Assembly (NCBI RefSeq): GCF_037971845.1
Contig: NZ_CP150227.1
Coordinates: 1,364,001-1,428,000, forward strand
Origin: Paenibacillus sp. FSL R5-0766
GTDB lineage: Bacteria; Bacillota; Bacilli; Paenibacillales; Paenibacillaceae
Direction: 5' to 3'
Length of the DNA stretch: 64,000 nt
The position numbers and the translations under genes are program-made. The notes beneath the pieces are model-generated. The model was not told the DNA's origin. It worked only from the letters and a program-made list of their open reading frames with translations, and did not search any database. This document shows positions 62,524 through 64,000 of the stretch, in pieces (the first letter of the stretch is position 1; the number at the start of each line of letters is the position of its first letter).

Positions 62524-63506
62524 CCTACAAGGTCATTGTCGACGACAAATACGACATCACCAAGCTGGTGGAGACGATTACGCTGAAGGACTCGCTTGAC
62601 CAGATTGCCTATCAGGCTAACATCCGGCTGGCGGTGTCTGCATCTTCCGGTCTGCCTTCGATCTCACCGGGTATGGCGGTGCGGATTAGCGGGGTTCCTT
62701 TTGGCGAAAAATCCATGGTTCACTTGCTGCATCCTGCGGTCATCTGGGAGGTGGAAAGCTCAAACAGCGGCACCAAGCGGCTATCCCTCACGGTGTACGA
62801 CCGGATGATCTATCTGGAAAAATCAGAGGACGAGTTCCTATTGCCGAAGGATCAGACGGCTACGCAACGACTTAAAACCTACGCCAAAGAGTGGAAGATT
62901 CCATACGCTACATTGCCAGAAACCAAGACAAAGCTGGGAAAAGCCGTGTATCGGTCACAGACGATTTTTTCGATGATCTTTGCTGATCTGAAGGAAACGG
63001 CGAAGTCAGGCGGGGAGATGTATCATCCACGGATGACACCCGGCGGGCTGCAGCTTTTCCAGGTCGGAAGTAATGCGAAGGTATACGAGCTGGATCGACT
63101 GATTGATCTGACCCAGATGCGTACGCTCGAAGGGGCGGTTACCAAAGTTAAAGTCATGGCAGCGTCGGAGTCTACAAGTGGCAAAGAAGTTCCTTCCAAA
63201 GTGCTCGCGATTGAGCAGGATAATGTGGAAGAACTGGGCACATTGCAAAAGCTGGTCGAGGACGATCAGGTGAAATCGACAACCGCCGCCAAGAAACTGG
63301 CGAAAAGTCATCTGACGGGTATTCAGGAGACCTTTACGATATCCGCACCGGATGTCAATACGATTCGGGCCGGGGACGCGATGTTGTTAAAAGGGCTGAA
63401 GCTAATCGTCATGTCGGTCAGCCGTGATCTATCTGCCGGGCCTGGAACGATGACGTTAGAGCTGGGGACGGCTGAGCTGGTGAAAAGGAGGTATTACCTT
63501 GAATAA
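62520..63506 (+). CDS. Tail hub/baseplate protein (XkdQ-like)
   Basis: A 328-residue protein of the XkdQ/YqbQ type (gpD-like hub). YKVIVDDKYDITKLVETITLKDSLDQIAYQANIRLAV and QTIFSMIFADLKETAKSGGEMYHPRMTPGGLQLFQVG are characteristic. It forms the hub that starts the baseplate. It overlaps the XkdP stop by 4 bases and the XkdR start by 8 bases, so the three are translated as a block. Confidence 0.9.
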   Translation: MTYKVIVDDKYDITKLVETITLKDSLDQIAYQANIRLAVSASSGLPSISPGMAVRISGVPFGEKSMVHLLHPAVIWEVESSNSGTKRLSLTVYDRMIYLEKSEDEFLLPKDQTATQRLKTYAKEWKIPYATLPETKTKLGKAVYRSQTIFSMIFADLKETAKSGGEMYHPRMTPGGLQLFQVGSNAKVYELDRLIDLTQMRTLEGAVTKVKVMAASESTSGKEVPSKVLAIEQDNVEELGTLQKLVEDDQVKSTTAAKKLAKSHLTGIQETFTISAPDVNTIRAGDAMLLKGLKLIVMSVSRDLSAGPGTMTLELGTAELVKRRYYLE

Positions 63507-63909
63507 AGATGATCCGTATGGGCATTTTGCCGACGTCATGCGGGGTGCGATGAGTACACATTCCCGTCAGGCCGTGAGCGGGCTGGGCGCGGTACTTGGC
63601 ACGATGACCTCATCCGGCGTGAAGCTGGATGATTTCAAGCACGAAGTGCAGGATTATCTCGTGGCCGAGTTGCCGGGCACGCTTGGACTGCCGGAGCGCG
63701 AGGCTGCTGGCGCGATTTCCGGTATACCTGACGTGGCAAACGGCGGAACGACGGGCACGGGACGGTTTCTTTTGCAAGAAGAGGAAGTTGAAGAAGCGGT
63801 GTGGTCTCTTGATAAGGGATTAAAAGCGGGAGATCGCGTACTGGCGATGCGGGTGAATGGCGGTAATGACATTGTGGTGCTGTGTAAGGTGGTGAGTGCG
63901 CATGCCTAG
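63499..63909 (+). CDS. DUF2577 tail protein (XkdR-like)
   Basis: A 136-residue protein of the XkdR/DUF2577 type, a baseplate component: PYGHFADVMRGAMSTHSRQAVSGLGAVLGTMTSSGVKLDDFKHEVQDYLVAELPG and the end LKAGDRVLAMRVNGGNDIVVLCKVV. The start is TTG 63499, 8 bases after AAAGGAGG. A 90-residue spacer with a Gly-rich loop (GGTTGTGRFL) varies among relatives. It overlaps the next gene by 8 bases. Confidence 0.88.
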   Translation: MNKDDPYGHFADVMRGAMSTHSRQAVSGLGAVLGTMTSSGVKLDDFKHEVQDYLVAELPGTLGLPEREAAGAISGIPDVANGGTTGTGRFLLQEEEVEEAVWSLDKGLKAGDRVLAMRVNGGNDIVVLCKVVSAHA

Positions 63910-64000
63910 TTTGTTTCCGGAAACGGGAGTGGTATGGGGGGATGAGGAGGATTTGTCGGGGGCGGCTTCGGAAGAGGTACGCTTTGGACGGAGCTGGCGA
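63902..64000 (+). CDS. DUF2634 tail protein (XkdS-like), partial
   Basis: The first 33 codons of the next tail gene, cut by the window end: PSLFPETGVVWGDEEDLSG and VRFGRSWR match the start of XkdS/DUF2634, a wedge or gp25-like baseplate protein. The ATG overlaps the XkdR stop region. The order XkdQ-R-S is that of PBSX. Confidence 0.85.
   Translation, partial: MPSLFPETGVVWGDEEDLSGAASEEVRFGRSWR

Overview
The window looks like a chromosomal segment of a Paenibacillus-type member of the Bacillota. The evidence is strong purine-rich ribosome binding sites, a T-box leader on proS, frequent TTG/GTG starts, several sugar ABC transporters with their own lipoprotein binding proteins, WYL and AraC regulators, and tail genes of the Bacillus PBSX (Xkd) type. 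No rRNA, tRNA, CRISPR array or transposase gene was seen.

Region 1 (1-14.1 kb), a glycan locus. An ABC importer (permease end, permease, binding lipoprotein) is followed in one tight operon by a GH29 alpha-L-fucosidase, a CBM9-like protein, an 877-residue transglutaminase-fold protein and a GH18 enzyme, none with a signal peptide. A membrane-bound AraC-type regulator, a GH43 xylosidase-like enzyme and a second AraC regulator follow. Region 2 (14.2-16.3 kb) holds YdeI-like, DinB and WYL genes. Region 3 (16.5-25.5 kb) is an arabinan locus: a divergent ArsR-type regulator, two secreted GH43 endo-arabinanases, a complete ABC importer and a cytoplasmic GH43 enzyme, with a promoter carrying AT-rich palindromes and a cre-like site. 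Three copies of a 295-bp tandem repeat sit inside this operon.

Region 4 (25.5-31.5 kb) has EcsC, a free-standing prolyl-tRNA editing domain, an MFS exporter, a stretch of decayed coding sequence and an AT-rich secreted/membrane gene pair. Region 5 (31.5-34.5 kb) is the queCDEF operon for preQ0/preQ1 synthesis, with a preQ1-riboswitch-like leader that carries an insertion. Region 6 (34.5-44 kb) has AIM24, small envelope proteins, a WYL regulator, an exonuclease, T-box/proS and a UshA-like nucleotidase with LysM. Region 7 (44-55.2 kb) has an ImmA/XRE pair, an ArpU-type phage regulator, a two-component system, FMN reductase, VOC proteins, DUF4127 and DUF3139.

Region 8 (55.4-64 kb, running off the end) is a contractile tail cluster in PBSX order: sheath, tube, chaperone with a programmed -1 frameshift site, tape measure, LysM protein, XkdQ, XkdR, XkdS. 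No head, portal or terminase genes are seen upstream, so a tailocin-like particle is likely.

Two signals run across regions. First, a miniature repeat family with 17-18 bp terminal inverted repeats occurs at seven places, two of them inside the tail operon. Second, a 38-codon ORF that contains an intrinsic terminator precedes the tail cluster, and a decayed copy of it precedes DUF4127.
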